Source: DATBRC01 sp036560485 (GTDB lineage Bacteria; Pseudomonadota; Gammaproteobacteria; Burkholderiales; Burkholderiaceae_D). Taken from it: a stretch of 64,000 nt of DNA. A program made the position numbers and the translations under genes. The DNA is taken from the NCBI GenBank assembly GCA_036560485.1, contig DATBRC010000054.1, positions 221,090 through 285,089 on the forward strand, given 5' to 3'. A model generated the notes under the pieces. The model saw only the letters and a program-made list of their open reading frames with translations. It was not told the origin of the DNA and did no database searches. This document shows positions 36,062 through 45,034 of the stretch, piece by piece (the first letter of the stretch is position 1; every line of letters begins with the position of its first letter).

Positions 36062-36361
36062 ATGACCAGCAACAGACTTGAAGATCAAATAGCGTATGAC
36101 CCCAACAACTTGTTGGATTCATTAATCAAAAAACTGAATCTGAAAAATGATGCTGCGTTATCTCGTGCGCTTGAAGTTGCACCACCAGTCATCAGCAAGA
36201 TTCGCCATCGCAGACTCCCGGTCGGCGCTTCATTGCTCATTCGCATGCATGAAGTGAGTGATTTGAGTATTGCCGATCTGCGCATCCTGATGGGTGATCG
36301 CCGGGATAAATTCCGTATTAGCGATAAACAGTTCAAGCCTAAAGAAGGTGGCGGCGAGTAA
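36062..36361 (+). CDS. Small HTH (Cro/C1-like) regulator
   Basis: The 99-residue product reads as a compact helix-turn-helix protein: LLDSLIKKLNLKNDAALSRAL, then EVAPPVISKIRHRRLPVGA where the recognition helix falls, and SLLIRMHEVSDLSIADLRILMG. Similar stand-alone proteins are common in Burkholderiales. Target and effector are unknown. It is monocistronic and followed by a hairpin shared with cysM. The charged tail (KPKEGGGE) is probably disordered. Confidence 0.8.
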   Translation: MTSNRLEDQIAYDPNNLLDSLIKKLNLKNDAALSRALEVAPPVISKIRHRRLPVGASLLIRMHEVSDLSIADLRILMGDRRDKFRISDKQFKPKEGGGE

Positions 36362-36365
36362 AAAT

Positions 36366-36398
36366 TTGTGAGCCCGCAAAAAAGGGCTCGCATTTTTT
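36366..36398. terminator. Bidirectional terminator, HTH gene / cysM
   Basis: GAGCCC, loop GCAAAAAA, GGGCTC, then GCATTTTTTT, 8 bases after the HTH gene stop. The stem extends by TGT/GCA. On the opposite strand an AAATTTTT stretch follows, so it can also end the cysM transcript arriving from the right. Confidence 0.85.
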
Positions 36399-36410
36399 TC
36401 TGCCGATATA

Positions 36411-37313
36411 CTAAGCCGGAAAAACTCCGGTAGACAGATAACGGTCGCCACGGTCGCAAACGATAAAAACAATTGTTGCATTCTCTGTCTTTTGTGAAAT
36501 GCGTAATGCAATTTCGCATGCACCAGCTGACGAAATCCCGCAGAAAACACCTTCTTCCGTCGCTAATCTGCGCGCCATTTGTTCTGCGCTCGCCTGACTG
36601 ACAGATTCGATTTGATCGACTCTTGATTTATCGTAAATCTTGGGAAGATAAGCTTCTGGCCATTTCCTGATGCCCGGAATTTGAGAACCCTCCTCCGGTT
36701 GCGCGCCAATAATTTGAATCTGTGAGTTTTTCTCTTTCAAATATTGTGATACGCCCATGATGGTGCCAGTCGTTCCCATCGCACTTACAAAATGTGTCAC
36801 GCGCCCGTTCGTATCGCGCCATATTTCAGGCCCTGTTGTATCGTAGTGCGAGCGGGGATTATCCGGATTGGCGAATTGATCGAGAATAATTCCCTGCCCT
36901 TCTTTTTCCATTTGCTGCGCCAGGTCGCGTGCGTATTCCATGCCACCGGTTTTTGGAGTAAGAATAATTTTTGCGCCATACGCCGTCATGCTTTGACGGC
37001 GTTCCTCGCTCAGGTTCTCCGGCATCAGCAAAACCATTTTATAGCCGCGCATTGCTGCGACCATTGCCAATGCAATTCCTGTATTGCCACTCGTTGCCTC
37101 GATCAGTGTATCGCCAGGCTTGATGTCACCTCGCTCTTCGGCATGCTTGATCATCGAATATGCTGGCCGATCTTTCACCGAACCAGCCGGATTGTTCCCC
37201 TCTAATTTAGCAAGGATAATATTATTGCGGCGCTGCGCGTCGTCACCAAGCAAGCGTTTGAGCTGAATCAGCGGTGTATTACCGATAGTGTCTTCGAGAG
37301 TTTGATAGGCCAT
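36411..37313 (-). CDS. cysM: Cysteine synthase B (O-acetylserine sulfhydrylase)
   Basis: Makes cysteine from O-acetylserine and sulfide or thiosulfate with PLP. The 300 residues show the PLP lysine in NPAGSVKDRPAYSM, the substrate loop EATSGNTGIALAM, GTTGTIMGVSQYL (phosphate-binding) and SSAGACEIAL. Length and RDLAQQMEKEGQGIILDQF place it with CysM rather than CysK. Monocistronic; nothing cys-related is next to it. Confidence 0.95.
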   Translation of the reverse strand: MAYQTLEDTIGNTPLIQLKRLLGDDAQRRNNIILAKLEGNNPAGSVKDRPAYSMIKHAEERGDIKPGDTLIEATSGNTGIALAMVAAMRGYKMVLLMPENLSEERRQSMTAYGAKIILTPKTGGMEYARDLAQQMEKEGQGIILDQFANPDNPRSHYDTTGPEIWRDTNGRVTHFVSAMGTTGTIMGVSQYLKEKNSQIQIIGAQPEEGSQIPGIRKWPEAYLPKIYDKSRVDQIESVSQASAEQMARRLATEEGVFCGISSAGACEIALRISQKTENATIVFIVCDRGDRYLSTGVFPA

Positions 37314-37405
37314 GGCGTGATTTTTTGAACTTTCAAAACAAGCATTTTAAGCGCAGATAAAGAACTGTGCTTGATTCCGATTTAAGCTGTGCTGCAAGCA
37401 CTCAA

Positions 37406-37440
37406 TAAAAAACCCCGCGGTTTTCACACGCGGGGTTTTT
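37406..37440. terminator. Bidirectional terminator
   Basis: AAAAACCCCGCG and CGCGGGGTTTTT around a nine-base loop. It sits 14 bases beyond the stop of the ComEA-like gene (minus strand) and upstream of cysM, insulating the two transcription units. Confidence 0.9.
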
Positions 37441-37454
37441 ATGAGACCTTACTA

Positions 37455-37952
37455 TTATTTTTTGTCTGATGCCGGAGCTGAAGCACTCGCTGCTGCTTTC
37501 TCAGCTTTCTTCTTGTTCTTTTTGTCAGCTTTGGATTCTTTCTTTTCTTCCTTGGGTGTGGAAGCAGACGCAGTTGGTGCAGTTGCAGGAGTTGACGCAA
37601 CAGAAGCTTTGCCAGCAGCTGCAGCAGGCGTCTTCCCTGATACGGCCGAGGCTTTAGCAGACGCTGCTGCTGGTGCATTCGGCTTGGATTGGCCATTCAC
37701 AACCAATCCAGCTTGTGACAGTTTGATGGAGTTTTTCTCACCGACACCTTTTACGCGTTTTTCAAAGTCAGCCCAATCTTTGAAATCGCCGCCCTTTTTA
37801 CGTTCATCGATAATCGTTTTGGAAATCTTGGGACCGATTCCTTTAACGCTATCCAATGCTGCTTGATCGGCTTTATTGACATCAACTTGTGCAAATGCAA
37901 AACCCATTGTGGCAATGAAAGTTGCGATAACGAATAATAATTTCTTGAGCAT
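37455..37952 (-). CDS. ComEA-like helix-hairpin-helix exported protein with Ala/Lys-rich tail
   Basis: The 165-residue product has a signal peptide (LLFVIATFIATMGFAFAQ) followed by one ComEA-type double HhH domain: VDVNKADQAALDSVKGIGPKI and FKDWADFEKRVKGVGEKNSIKL. Such domains bind DNA non-specifically and serve in uptake, though stand-alone short ComEA proteins need not confer competence. The last 90 residues are low complexity, Ala/Ser/Pro then Lys/Glu-rich. I start at the ATG at 37952, which has GGAGAAAA upstream. Confidence 0.88.
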   Translation of the reverse strand: MLKKLLFVIATFIATMGFAFAQVDVNKADQAALDSVKGIGPKISKTIIDERKKGGDFKDWADFEKRVKGVGEKNSIKLSQAGLVVNGQSKPNAPAAASAKASAVSGKTPAAAAGKASVASTPATAPTASASTPKEEKKESKADKKNKKKAEKAAASASAPASDKK

Positions 37953-38090
37953 CTTTTTCTCCATATAGTGGAACATTAATGACAACCGAATGAAACGGAA
38001 CATCTCTTTTTTAGTAAATATATAACGAGCGCCGAATTATACGGTTGACATCAAGAAGTCCAATATCGATGAGATCTCATAAGCGATCGC

Positions 38091-39266
38091 TTAATTCATC
38101 ACATTCAGTTCTTCAGTGCGGCGTGGAGGATAAGTTTCCCATTGATTGCAGCCTGGGCATTGCCAATAGAATTGTTTTGCCTTGAATCCACAATGGTTGC
38201 ATTGATAGCGCGCCAGTTTCTGCGTGTAATTGTGTACAAGGTTTTTAACAACCGATAACTCAGGACGCACTTCAGGCGCCGCCTCCATCAGACGCGCTTC
38301 AAGCAGTTTATCCAACCCTAACAAAGTCGGTGTGCGCCGCAATTCATCACTGACCAATTGATTGGCTGCATCAACGCCATCCAATTCAATCACTGCCTTG
38401 AAAACAACTTCAAGCAAGTCAATTGAAGACGCCTCTGCCAAATAGGATTTGAGCAAATTAAGGCCTTCCTGCGTCCGTCCCAACGTACGATAGCCATCCA
38501 TCAAGCGTTGCGCAACCAATGCCACATGCGGGACGCTCTGCTGCTCTACACGCCGCCAAGCCATCAAGGCAGCCTCAACATCATCCTTTGCGATATAAAC
38601 ATCGCCCAGCAACATGGTAGCGCGTACATTCTTGCGATCCGATGCCAAGGCCTTTTCCAAAAGCGGCAAGGCGGCTTCAGTGTGCGTATGCACCAGCTCA
38701 TCTTGCGCAAGTTCGCAATAAAACTGCGCGATTTCTTTCTGTCGGCTGCCGGCTCCGGATTCTTGCAGTGCTTGCGCTGCTTCGATTGCACGCTGCCATT
38801 CCTTTTCACGCTGATAAATTTCCAGCAACGCGCGACGCGCTTGTACGCTATAGGTTGTATCGACTAATTGATTGAACGTTTCTTCGGCTCGGTCGAGCAA
38901 CCCTGCCTTTAAATAATCCTGTCCCAATTCAAAGCGCGAATGCACTTGTGACTCTTGCGGAAGATCGGGACGTGCCAACAGGTTTTGGTGAACCCGAATC
39001 GCACGTTCTATCTCGCCACGGCGGCGAAATAAATTTCCCAGCGCGAAATGCAGTTCAACCGTTTCCGGATCCAGCTTGACGATTTCGATGAACGCATCGA
39101 TCGCTTTATCCGGCTGCTCATTGAGCAGGAAATTCAATCCTTTGAAATAGCCTTGCGGCAGACTCCGCGATTCGGAAAGCAACTGTTTGATATCGATGCG
39201 TGCAGCGACCCAGCCCAATCCAAAAAAGACAGGAATGCCAAGCAGCCACCAGATTTCGAATTCCAT
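38091..39266 (-). CDS. lapB: Lipopolysaccharide assembly protein B (YciM)
   Basis: An inner-membrane-anchored TPR protein that tunes LPS synthesis through LpxC turnover. The 391 residues have an N-terminal membrane helix (WWLLGIPVFFGLGWVAARID), about nine TPR units, and a C-terminal rubredoxin-like metal-binding domain (YQCNHCGFKAKQFYWQCPGCN). Family length and order are complete. It lies 38 bases after lapA on the same strand. Confidence 0.95.
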   Translation of the reverse strand: MEFEIWWLLGIPVFFGLGWVAARIDIKQLLSESRSLPQGYFKGLNFLLNEQPDKAIDAFIEIVKLDPETVELHFALGNLFRRRGEIERAIRVHQNLLARPDLPQESQVHSRFELGQDYLKAGLLDRAEETFNQLVDTTYSVQARRALLEIYQREKEWQRAIEAAQALQESGAGSRQKEIAQFYCELAQDELVHTHTEAALPLLEKALASDRKNVRATMLLGDVYIAKDDVEAALMAWRRVEQQSVPHVALVAQRLMDGYRTLGRTQEGLNLLKSYLAEASSIDLLEVVFKAVIELDGVDAANQLVSDELRRTPTLLGLDKLLEARLMEAAPEVRPELSVVKNLVHNYTQKLARYQCNHCGFKAKQFYWQCPGCNQWETYPPRRTEELNVMN

Positions 39267-39304
39267 ATGTGCTTATTCTTTTTTGATTGATGAGACTATG
39301 ATCG

Positions 39305-39622
39305 CTATTTATTCACAAGCGTATCGGGCAGCGGTGGCTGGATACGCGCAAGTTGTTGTTCTGCGCTCTGGTTTTGCATCGTTTGCACGGTCTTTTTATG
39401 TTTCGATAAATCGCGGTGATAACGAAACAACATCGGCGTCATTGCCAGTACACCGGCAACCGCACCTGCCGCAAAAAAGCCAAGTACCAACAACACCAAC
39501 GGTCCACGGATTTCATAATCCCAGAAAAATCGAAGCGCGACTTCTTGCGTGTTCTTCAAGGCGAATCCGAAAAAAATAGCGAAGAGAATGAAAGCAACGA
39601 TTTTGAATATGAGCTTCATCAA
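39305..39622 (-). CDS. lapA: Lipopolysaccharide assembly protein A (DUF1049)
   Basis: The 105-residue inner-membrane partner of LapB. Two hydrophobic segments (IVAFILFAIFFGFALKNT and VLLVLGFFAAGAVAGVLAM) flank the short EVALRFFWDYEIRGPL segment typical of the family, then a cytoplasmic coil. Placed directly upstream of lapB, as in most proteobacteria. Confidence 0.93.
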   Translation of the reverse strand: MMKLIFKIVAFILFAIFFGFALKNTQEVALRFFWDYEIRGPLVLLVLGFFAAGAVAGVLAMTPMLFRYHRDLSKHKKTVQTMQNQSAEQQLARIQPPLPDTLVNK

Positions 39623-39780
39623 ACTGGTTCCTCGTTGGCGAATAGACTGTTCAAAGTCTACGATACTTTAAAAGATGCGACTAACTTTTAATATTAACGA
39701 AATTGTACGTGAAACGAAGTTTCAGTAAAGGCTAATTTACCTCGCGATCAAACCTGCTTAGCTACAGAGTCAAAACTAAA

Positions 39781-39813
39781 AAAAACGGCATCCGAAGATG
39801 CCGCTTTCATTTT
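39781..39813 (-). terminator. Rho-independent terminator of ihfB
   Basis: On the minus strand, CGGCATC, loop TTCG, GATGCCG, then a run of eight T. It lies just after the ihfB stop (39826) and separates it from lapA. Confidence 0.92.
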
Positions 39814-39825
39814 AATACAAACAAA

Positions 39826-40131
39826 TCAATCTTCCTTGATCGGTTGCCCGACCATGGCATCCACACGTTCACGCAATTCCTTGCCAGGCTTGAAATGCGG
39901 CACCCGTTTTTCAGGCACCATCACTTTGTCGCCGGACTTCGGATTGCGTCCGATACGCGGTGGACGACTATTCAGCGCAAAGCTGCCAAATCCACGGATC
40001 TCGATACGCTGACCGGTTGCCAAGGCATCGGCCATCGCATCGAGTATGGTTTTGACCGCGTAATCCGCATCCTTTGCTACCAGTTGCGGATAACGCTCAG
40101 CCAAGCGAGCAATCAGCTCAGACTTTGTCAT
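39826..40131 (-). CDS. ihfB: Integration host factor subunit beta
   Basis: A DNA-bending nucleoid protein that works as a heterodimer with IhfA. The 101 residues begin MTKSELIARLAERYPQL and contain the signature IEIRGFGSFALNSRPPRIGRNPKSGDKV, with the intercalating Pro in the PRIGRNP arm. It is 13 bases downstream of rpsA, the conserved rpsA-ihfB arrangement, and ends at the terminator. Confidence 0.97.
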   Translation of the reverse strand: MTKSELIARLAERYPQLVAKDADYAVKTILDAMADALATGQRIEIRGFGSFALNSRPPRIGRNPKSGDKVMVPEKRVPHFKPGKELRERVDAMVGQPIKED

Positions 40132-40144
40132 AGGCTAATGGTGC

Positions 40145-41854
40145 TTAGTTTTTGTTGTCGAGTTTCGCTTTTAACAGCGCGCCCAGGCTGGTCGTGCCAG
40201 AAGCTGCATTGGTGTCCGAAGACATTTTTTGCATTGCTTCTTGTGTATCGGCACTGTCTTTCGCCTTAATCGACAACTGGATCGAACGTGCCTTACGGTC
40301 AATGTTCAACACCATTGCTTCGACTGTATCGCCGACTTTCAAGTGTGTGCCGGCATCTTCCACGCGATCGCGGGAGATTTCGGATGCACGCAAGTAGCCT
40401 TCGACTTCTTCGGACAATTGGATCACTGCGCCTTTTGGCTCGACCGATTTAACGGTGCCGGTTACCAATGCGCCCTTGTCGTTCATCGCTGCGAAGTTGT
40501 TGAATGGATCGCCTTCGAGTTGCTTGACGCCGAGGGAAACGCGCTCACGTTCGACATCGATTGCCAACACGACTGCTTCCAGCTCATCACCTTTCTTGAA
40601 GCGGCGAACGGCTTCTTCGCCAGTTTCGGTCCAGGACAAATCGGACAAGTGAACCAGACCATCGATATTGCCGGCCAGGCCGATGAATACGCCGAAGTCG
40701 GTGATCGATTTGATCGCGCCTTTGACCTTGTCACCCTTCTTGTGGGTTACAGCAAAGTCATCCCATGGATTGGCTTTGCACTGCTTCATGCCGAGGCTGA
40801 TACGACGACGCTCTTCGTCGATTTCCAGGACCATGACTTCAACTTCATCGCCCAATTGAACGACTTTGTTTGGCGCCACGTTCTTGTTGGTCCAATCCAT
40901 TTCGGAAACGTGGACCAAACCTTCGATACCTTGTTCGACTTCAACGAATGCACCGTAGTCGGTCAGGTTGGTGACTTTACCGAACAAGCGTGTGCTTGCT
41001 GGATAACGACGTGCCAAACCGGTCCATGGATCGTCGCCCAATTGCTTGACGCCCAGTGAAACGCGATTCTTTTCCTGATCGTACTTGAGGACTTTTGCAG
41101 TGATCTCTTGACCGACTGTGAGCACTTCGGAAGGATGACGCACGCGACGCCATGCGAGGTCGGTGATATGCAACAGGCCATCGATACCACCGAGGTCAAC
41201 GAACGCACCGTAGTCGGTGATGTTCTTGACGACGCCGGTAACCACTGTGCCTTCTTTCAATGTGTCCATCAGCTTCTGACGCTCTTCGCCCATCGATGCT
41301 TCGATGACGGCGCGGCGTGACAACACGACGTTGTTACGCTTGCGGTCGAGCTTGATGACCTTGAACTCCATCGTTTTGCCTTCAAACGGTGTCGTATCTT
41401 TTACAGGACGGGTATCAACCAGTGAACCCGGCAAGAAAGCACGAATGCCGTTGGTCAAAACGGTCAAGCCGCCTTTGACTTTGCCATTGACGGTACCGAC
41501 AACGATCTCGCCGGACTCCATCGCTTTTTCGAGCGAGAGCCAGGAAGCGAGACGCTTGGCCTTGTCACGTGACAGGATGGTGTCGCCGAAACCGTTTTCG
41601 AGCGATTCGATTGCAACAGTAATGAAATCGCCAACTTTGACTTCGAGTTCGCCGTTGTCGTTTTTAAATTCTTCGATTGGTATGAATGCTTCAGACTTGA
41701 GGCCGGCGTTAACGATCACGAAATTGTGGTCGAGACGAACGACTTCGGCCGAAATGACTTCGCCCATGCGCATATCTTGACGTGACAGCGATTCCTCAAA
41801 GAGGGCGGCAAAACTTTCCATACCAGATGCAGGGGATGTAGAAACAGTAGACAT
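40145..41854 (-). CDS. rpsA: 30S ribosomal protein S1
   Basis: Binds mRNA and promotes translation initiation. The 569 residues comprise six S1 repeats; each shows the G-x-V-x-G-x-V pattern (VEVGDFITVAIE, GTVVTGVVKNITDYGAFVDLGG, GKVTNLTDYGAFVEVEQG, GAIKSITDFGVFIGLAG). The tail carries Asp/Ala/Ser-rich text. I start at the ATG at 41854 (MSTVSTSPASGMESFAALF); the longer open frame upstream is not conserved. It lies between cmk and ihfB as usual. Confidence 0.97.
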   Translation of the reverse strand: MSTVSTSPASGMESFAALFEESLSRQDMRMGEVISAEVVRLDHNFVIVNAGLKSEAFIPIEEFKNDNGELEVKVGDFITVAIESLENGFGDTILSRDKAKRLASWLSLEKAMESGEIVVGTVNGKVKGGLTVLTNGIRAFLPGSLVDTRPVKDTTPFEGKTMEFKVIKLDRKRNNVVLSRRAVIEASMGEERQKLMDTLKEGTVVTGVVKNITDYGAFVDLGGIDGLLHITDLAWRRVRHPSEVLTVGQEITAKVLKYDQEKNRVSLGVKQLGDDPWTGLARRYPASTRLFGKVTNLTDYGAFVEVEQGIEGLVHVSEMDWTNKNVAPNKVVQLGDEVEVMVLEIDEERRRISLGMKQCKANPWDDFAVTHKKGDKVKGAIKSITDFGVFIGLAGNIDGLVHLSDLSWTETGEEAVRRFKKGDELEAVVLAIDVERERVSLGVKQLEGDPFNNFAAMNDKGALVTGTVKSVEPKGAVIQLSEEVEGYLRASEISRDRVEDAGTHLKVGDTVEAMVLNIDRKARSIQLSIKAKDSADTQEAMQKMSSDTNAASGTTSLGALLKAKLDNKN

Positions 41855-41981
41855 TAAAATTACCAGGTTATCCAACTCTGTCGCACCATGCGACAAAATT
41901 TGGGTTAGGTTAAACAAATCCCGAACAGGCATTGCGCCGGATCGGGCACTAGTTACAGCAAAAACAAAACGACGAAAATAA

Positions 41982-42662
41982 TTAAACTGCGTGATGTTTT
42001 TTCAAATCAGCATACCAACTGATCACTTGTTCAACCGCCTCATCGGCAGTCATGGAAGAAGTATCCAGAATGTGTGCATCTTCAGCAGGCTTGAGAGGCG
42101 AAATGGAACGGTTTGAATCCCGAGCATCGCGCTCCCACAAATCTTTCAGAAGGTCGTCCATGTTAGCAGAAAAACCCTTGCCAATCAATTGCTTATAGCG
42201 TCTTTCTGCGCGTGCCTCGGGGCTGGCGGTCAAGAATACCTTCAATGATGCATGTGGGAAAATCACTGTTCCCATATCCCGCCCGTCGGCCACCAAGCCT
42301 GGCGCTTTGCGGAAACCGAGTTGCAAGCCGTATAAAGCTTGCCGAACGGGTGTCAAAACGGCAATTTTTGATGCTGCATTACCGACTTCTTCCGCACGAA
42401 TTGCATTGGTGACATTCTCATGAGAAAGCAAGATTTCATCGCCTTCAAATGAACAGTGAAGCCCACCTGCCAGCTTGGCCATTGCGTGTTCATCGTTTAA
42501 ATCCATTCCCTTCCGAAGTGCAGACAATGCTGCCAAACGGTACAACGATCCGGAATCCAGATAGTGAAATCCCAGACGTAGTGCGACCCGATGCGCCACC
42601 GTCCCTTTGCCGGAAGCTGTCGGCCCATCAATGGTAATTACAGGAATATGTGAAGTTGTCAT
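41982..42662 (-). CDS. cmk: Cytidylate kinase
   Basis: Phosphorylates CMP and dCMP. The 226-residue product has the P-loop IDGPTASGKGTVAHRVA, LDSGSLYRLAAL (acceptor site), VADGRDMGTVIFP and the lid KGFSANMDDLLKDLWERDARDSNR. The ATG at 42662 (MTTSHIPVITI) is chosen over 42692. It sits between aroA and rpsA in the conserved order. Confidence 0.95.
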   Translation of the reverse strand: MTTSHIPVITIDGPTASGKGTVAHRVALRLGFHYLDSGSLYRLAALSALRKGMDLNDEHAMAKLAGGLHCSFEGDEILLSHENVTNAIRAEEVGNAASKIAVLTPVRQALYGLQLGFRKAPGLVADGRDMGTVIFPHASLKVFLTASPEARAERRYKQLIGKGFSANMDDLLKDLWERDARDSNRSISPLKPAEDAHILDTSSMTADEAVEQVISWYADLKKHHAV

Positions 42663-42761
42663 TGTGAAGTTAGCGTAGAACTGTAGCTCCATGCTACACG
42701 AAGCTGCCGTTCCAGTTTGGGCATGAGAAGAATCTACTTATTGCTGCCAAGATCAGTAGAT

Positions 42762-44087
42762 TCAGAAAAGATCATTTTGTGCAATCTTCGAGAAAGCCTC
42801 GAAATAATCCGGGAATGTTTTTGCCACACATTTCGGATCATTGATGCGTATTTTATTGCCACGGCGTGCTGCACCATTCAATGATGCCAATGAAAAACAC
42901 ATTGCCATGCGGTGATCATCATAAGTATCGATAGTGGCTGCCTGGATCTCAGCAGGCGGTGTAATGCGCAAATAATCGGCGCCCTCTTCCACGCCGGCAC
43001 CCAGCTTGCGCAGTTCAGTCGCCATCGCCGCAATCCGATCGGTTTCCTTCACACGCCAGCTGGCGATGTTGCGCAACGTACTGGGACCGTCCGCGTACAA
43101 CGCTGCGACGGCAATCGTCATGGCCGCATCGGGAATGTGATTGAAATCGGCATCAATTGCTTTTAATACGCCATTTGATTCTGCTTCAATCCAGTTCTCA
43201 CCCATCGTGATTGTTGCGCCCATTTTCTGCAACGCTTCGACAAAACGCACATCGCCTTGAATGCTGTTGTTGCCGACGCCTTCAACTCGTACCGGACCTC
43301 CGGCAATCGCGCCAGCCGCGAGAAAATAAGATGCAGATGACGCATCGCCCTCGACATGGATCACGTTCGGGCTCTGGTAATGCTGTCCGGCTTGCACCGT
43401 AAATGATTGCCAGCCGGCGCGATCCACTACAACACCAAAGCGACGCATCAGATTCAGCGTGATTTCAATATACGGCTTCGAGATCAAATCACCGATCACA
43501 TCAATCGTGACCGCATGATCGCGCGCCATCAACGGTGCAGCCATCAACAATGCCGTCAGAAACTGACTGGAAACGTTGCCACGCACTTGCAAACGCTGCG
43601 CATGGATATGCCCTCTGCGTATATGCAGCGGTGGATAACCAGGCTCGCCAGTGTATTCAATTTGCGTACCGACGCTATTCAGTGCATCAACCAGATCGCC
43701 GATCGGACGTTCATGCATGCGCGCGACGCCATGCAATGTGTAATCGCCACCAATCACAGCCAGCGCTGCGGTCAGCGGGCGAATGGCAGTACCGGCATTT
43801 CCCATGAACAGGTCGGCATGATGTACAGGGAACACACCATTTACTCCATGCACAACATAATTTTGCGTTTCATCGACTTGCTCCCATTTAACACCCAGTT
43901 TTTGCAATGCCATCAGCATCACATGCGTATCGTCAGACGCGAGCAAATCCAGTATTTGTGTTATGCCATCGGCCAGTGTGGCAAGAAGCAGTGTACGGTT
44001 TGAAATGCTCTTGGAACCGGGCAAACGCACAACGCCGCGCGCATGCATGGCCGGTTGCAGATCAAGATAATGGGGATAGTGTTTCAT
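42762..44087 (-). CDS. aroA: 3-phosphoshikimate 1-carboxyvinyltransferase (EPSP synthase)
   Basis: Condenses shikimate-3-phosphate with PEP in the shikimate pathway. The 441 residues carry RLPGSKSISNRTLLLATLA, FMGNAGTAIRPLTAAL (class I-type PEP-binding motif), VEGDASSASYFLAAGA, and KETDRIAAMATELRKLG. The ATG at 44087 (MKHYPHYLDLQ) is the conserved start; an open frame extends upstream over the end of tyrA. Seven bases separate it from tyrA. Confidence 0.96.
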   Translation of the reverse strand: MKHYPHYLDLQPAMHARGVVRLPGSKSISNRTLLLATLADGITQILDLLASDDTHVMLMALQKLGVKWEQVDETQNYVVHGVNGVFPVHHADLFMGNAGTAIRPLTAALAVIGGDYTLHGVARMHERPIGDLVDALNSVGTQIEYTGEPGYPPLHIRRGHIHAQRLQVRGNVSSQFLTALLMAAPLMARDHAVTIDVIGDLISKPYIEITLNLMRRFGVVVDRAGWQSFTVQAGQHYQSPNVIHVEGDASSASYFLAAGAIAGGPVRVEGVGNNSIQGDVRFVEALQKMGATITMGENWIEAESNGVLKAIDADFNHIPDAAMTIAVAALYADGPSTLRNIASWRVKETDRIAAMATELRKLGAGVEEGADYLRITPPAEIQAATIDTYDDHRMAMCFSLASLNGAARRGNKIRINDPKCVAKTFPDYFEAFSKIAQNDLF

Positions 44088-44094
44088 TAAAGTC

Positions 44095-44994
44095 TTAATC
44101 CCCACCCTGCTTGTTTTGTGTTTCGGCGTTTTCAATCGATCGTATCCAATCATGCCGCGCTTGCTGTGCATTCGCATACACAGCTTCAATCGCCTTGCCA
44201 TCGCCTGCGGCAAGCAAGCTGCGTAATTGGGTCAACTGCGTCATATATGCATCAAGCTCGCTTAACAATGCGCTCTGATTCGCCAACGTAATATCGCGCC
44301 ACATCTCCGGCGATGAGCCGGCGATACGCGTGAAGTCGCGAAAGCCGCTGGCAGCATATTGAAACAACAAATCGGCATGCGGCTTTTTCGCAATATCGTC
44401 GACCAATGCATACGCAAGCAAATGCGGCAAATGACTGACCGCTGCAAAAATACGGTCGTGATTTTCTGCCGTCAGCCGATGAATGACTGCACCGCATTGT
44501 TGCCACGCATTGGCAACCCGTTCAACGTCCGCGGAAATATTTTCCGGCAATGGCGCCAGCACTACTTTCTTACCCACATACAAGTCATCGATCGCCGCAT
44601 CAGGGCCATTCAATTCACGTCCGGCAATCGGATGTCCCGGCACAAATTGTGCGATTTTCTTTCCAAGTGCTTTACGCGCTGCTGCAACCACATCGGTCTT
44701 GGTGCTGCCTGCATCGGTGACAACAGTTCCTGGCTGCAAATGCGGTTCAATCGCTTTCAAGATCGATTCAGTCTGTGCTACCGGCGCGGCAATCAATACC
44801 AAATCCGTATCGCGCAATGCTTCTGCGACAGAAGTACTGACGACGTCAATGATGCCAAGTTCTTTTGCACGCTGCAGCGAAGTAATGGTGCGGCCAACAC
44901 CGACCACGGATTGCACCACGCCGGCTTTCTTGAGCGCCAGAGCGAAAGAGCCGCCAATTAAACCAACCCCGAAAATTGTGATTTTTTTGAACAC
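44095..44994 (-). CDS. tyrA: Prephenate dehydrogenase
   Basis: Converts prephenate to 4-hydroxyphenylpyruvate with NAD(P)+, committing carbon to tyrosine. The 299 residues open with the dinucleotide motif IFGVGLIGGSFALALKKAG and contain LVLIAAPVAQTESIL, VPGHPIAGRELNGPD (catalytic His) and AVSHLPHLLAYALVDDI. No fused chorismate mutase or ACT domain. It lies between hisC and aroA in the same transcription unit. Confidence 0.95.
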   Translation of the reverse strand: MFKKITIFGVGLIGGSFALALKKAGVVQSVVGVGRTITSLQRAKELGIIDVVSTSVAEALRDTDLVLIAAPVAQTESILKAIEPHLQPGTVVTDAGSTKTDVVAAARKALGKKIAQFVPGHPIAGRELNGPDAAIDDLYVGKKVVLAPLPENISADVERVANAWQQCGAVIHRLTAENHDRIFAAVSHLPHLLAYALVDDIAKKPHADLLFQYAASGFRDFTRIAGSSPEMWRDITLANQSALLSELDAYMTQLTQLRSLLAAGDGKAIEAVYANAQQARHDWIRSIENAETQNKQGGD

Positions 44995-45034
44995 GAAAAG
45001 TTCTTTAATAATGTGAGCGAAATTTATTTCAGTG